In this document: positions 6,150 through 6,196 of the stretch, piece by piece
Layout of the letters: each line of letters begins with the position of its first letter
Position numbering within the stretch: position 1 is the stretch's first letter
Assembly: GCA_937902735.1 (NCBI GenBank)
Contig: CALELS010000033.1
Location: forward strand, 1 to 6,196
Direction of reading: 5' to 3'
DNA from: an uncultured Caryophanales bacterium
GTDB taxonomy: Bacteria > Bacillota_I > Bacilli_A > RFN20 > CAG-826
Length of the DNA: 6,196 bases
Position numbers and translations under genes: made by a program
Notes under the pieces: model-generated
What the model saw: only the letters and a program-made list of their open reading frames with translations
Databases searched by the model: none
What the model was told of the DNA's origin: nothing

Positions 6150-6196
6150 AGATCGGAAGAGCGGTTCAGCAGGAATGCCGAGACCAATCTCGTATG
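6150..6196 (+). other. Illumina paired-end adapter sequence (contamination)
   Basis: The last 47 bases start AGATCGGAAGAGCGGTTCAG and end in CTCGTATG. They match the Illumina paired-end (read 2 side) adapter/PCR primer as I know it, with a single difference at 6186 (A where the adapter has G). The first A may be the ligation A-tail rather than genome, so the last genomic base is 6149 or 6150. This stretch is not phage DNA. It shows that the window end is a read or contig end and should be trimmed. Confidence 0.96.

Noticed and set aside
1..6196. CRISPR array, tRNA, integrase, defence or toxin-antitoxin system
   Set aside because: No regularly spaced direct repeats, cloverleaf, recombinase motif or paired toxin-antitoxin genes are visible. 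The window is almost fully accounted for by packaging and head genes.
1..6196. Alternative genetic code (TGA as tryptophan)
   Set aside because: Tryptophans are present in intact frames, and TGA ends the portal, small terminase and 59-residue genes exactly where the next gene starts, so TGA behaves as a stop.

Overview
This 6.2 kb window is a fragment of a tailed-phage or prophage genome. It covers the DNA-packaging and head-assembly module of an HK97-like phage, and every gene I can support lies on the minus strand. Reading in the direction of transcription (from high to low coordinates), the order is: HNH endonuclease (5' end missing), a 133-bp non-coding gap, a terminase small subunit-like protein, a baseplate/receptor-binding-like protein with BspA-type leucine-rich repeats, an unrecognised 59-residue protein, terminase large subunit, portal, prohead protease, and the N-terminal third or so of an HK97-fold major capsid protein that runs off the window at base 1.

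The DNA is AT-rich (roughly 40% GC by eye, not computed). Almost every gene has a strong AGGAGG-type ribosome binding site, and TAA, TAG and TGA all act as stops. Together with the head-gene families, this suggests a phage of a low-GC Gram-positive host (Bacillota-like). That host call is inference. From the small terminase to the capsid the genes are packed with overlaps of a few bases or with Shine-Dalgarno sequences sitting on the previous stop codon, so they look like one translationally coupled operon. I see no convincing promoter or terminator inside it.

The genes fit a standard pathway. The small terminase recognises phage DNA. The HNH nuclease and the large terminase cut it and drive it through the portal. 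The capsid protein assembles with its N-terminal delta domain as built-in scaffold, which the protease removes. The part that does not fit this pathway is the 492-residue leucine-rich-repeat protein and its 59-residue partner, placed between the two terminase genes. The N-terminus of the large protein resembles phage baseplate/receptor-binding proteins, which normally lie downstream with the tail genes.

The right end is not biological. Bases 6150-6196 match the Illumina paired-end adapter (46 of 47 positions against the sequence as I remember it). The window therefore looks like a whole sequencing contig with untrimmed adapter. The HNH gene is truncated there, and an apparent TTG start in that region is an artefact. 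I did not find a clearly new defence or regulatory system. The strongest biological leads are the misplaced repeat protein and the structured gap upstream of the small terminase, a candidate cos/packaging region.
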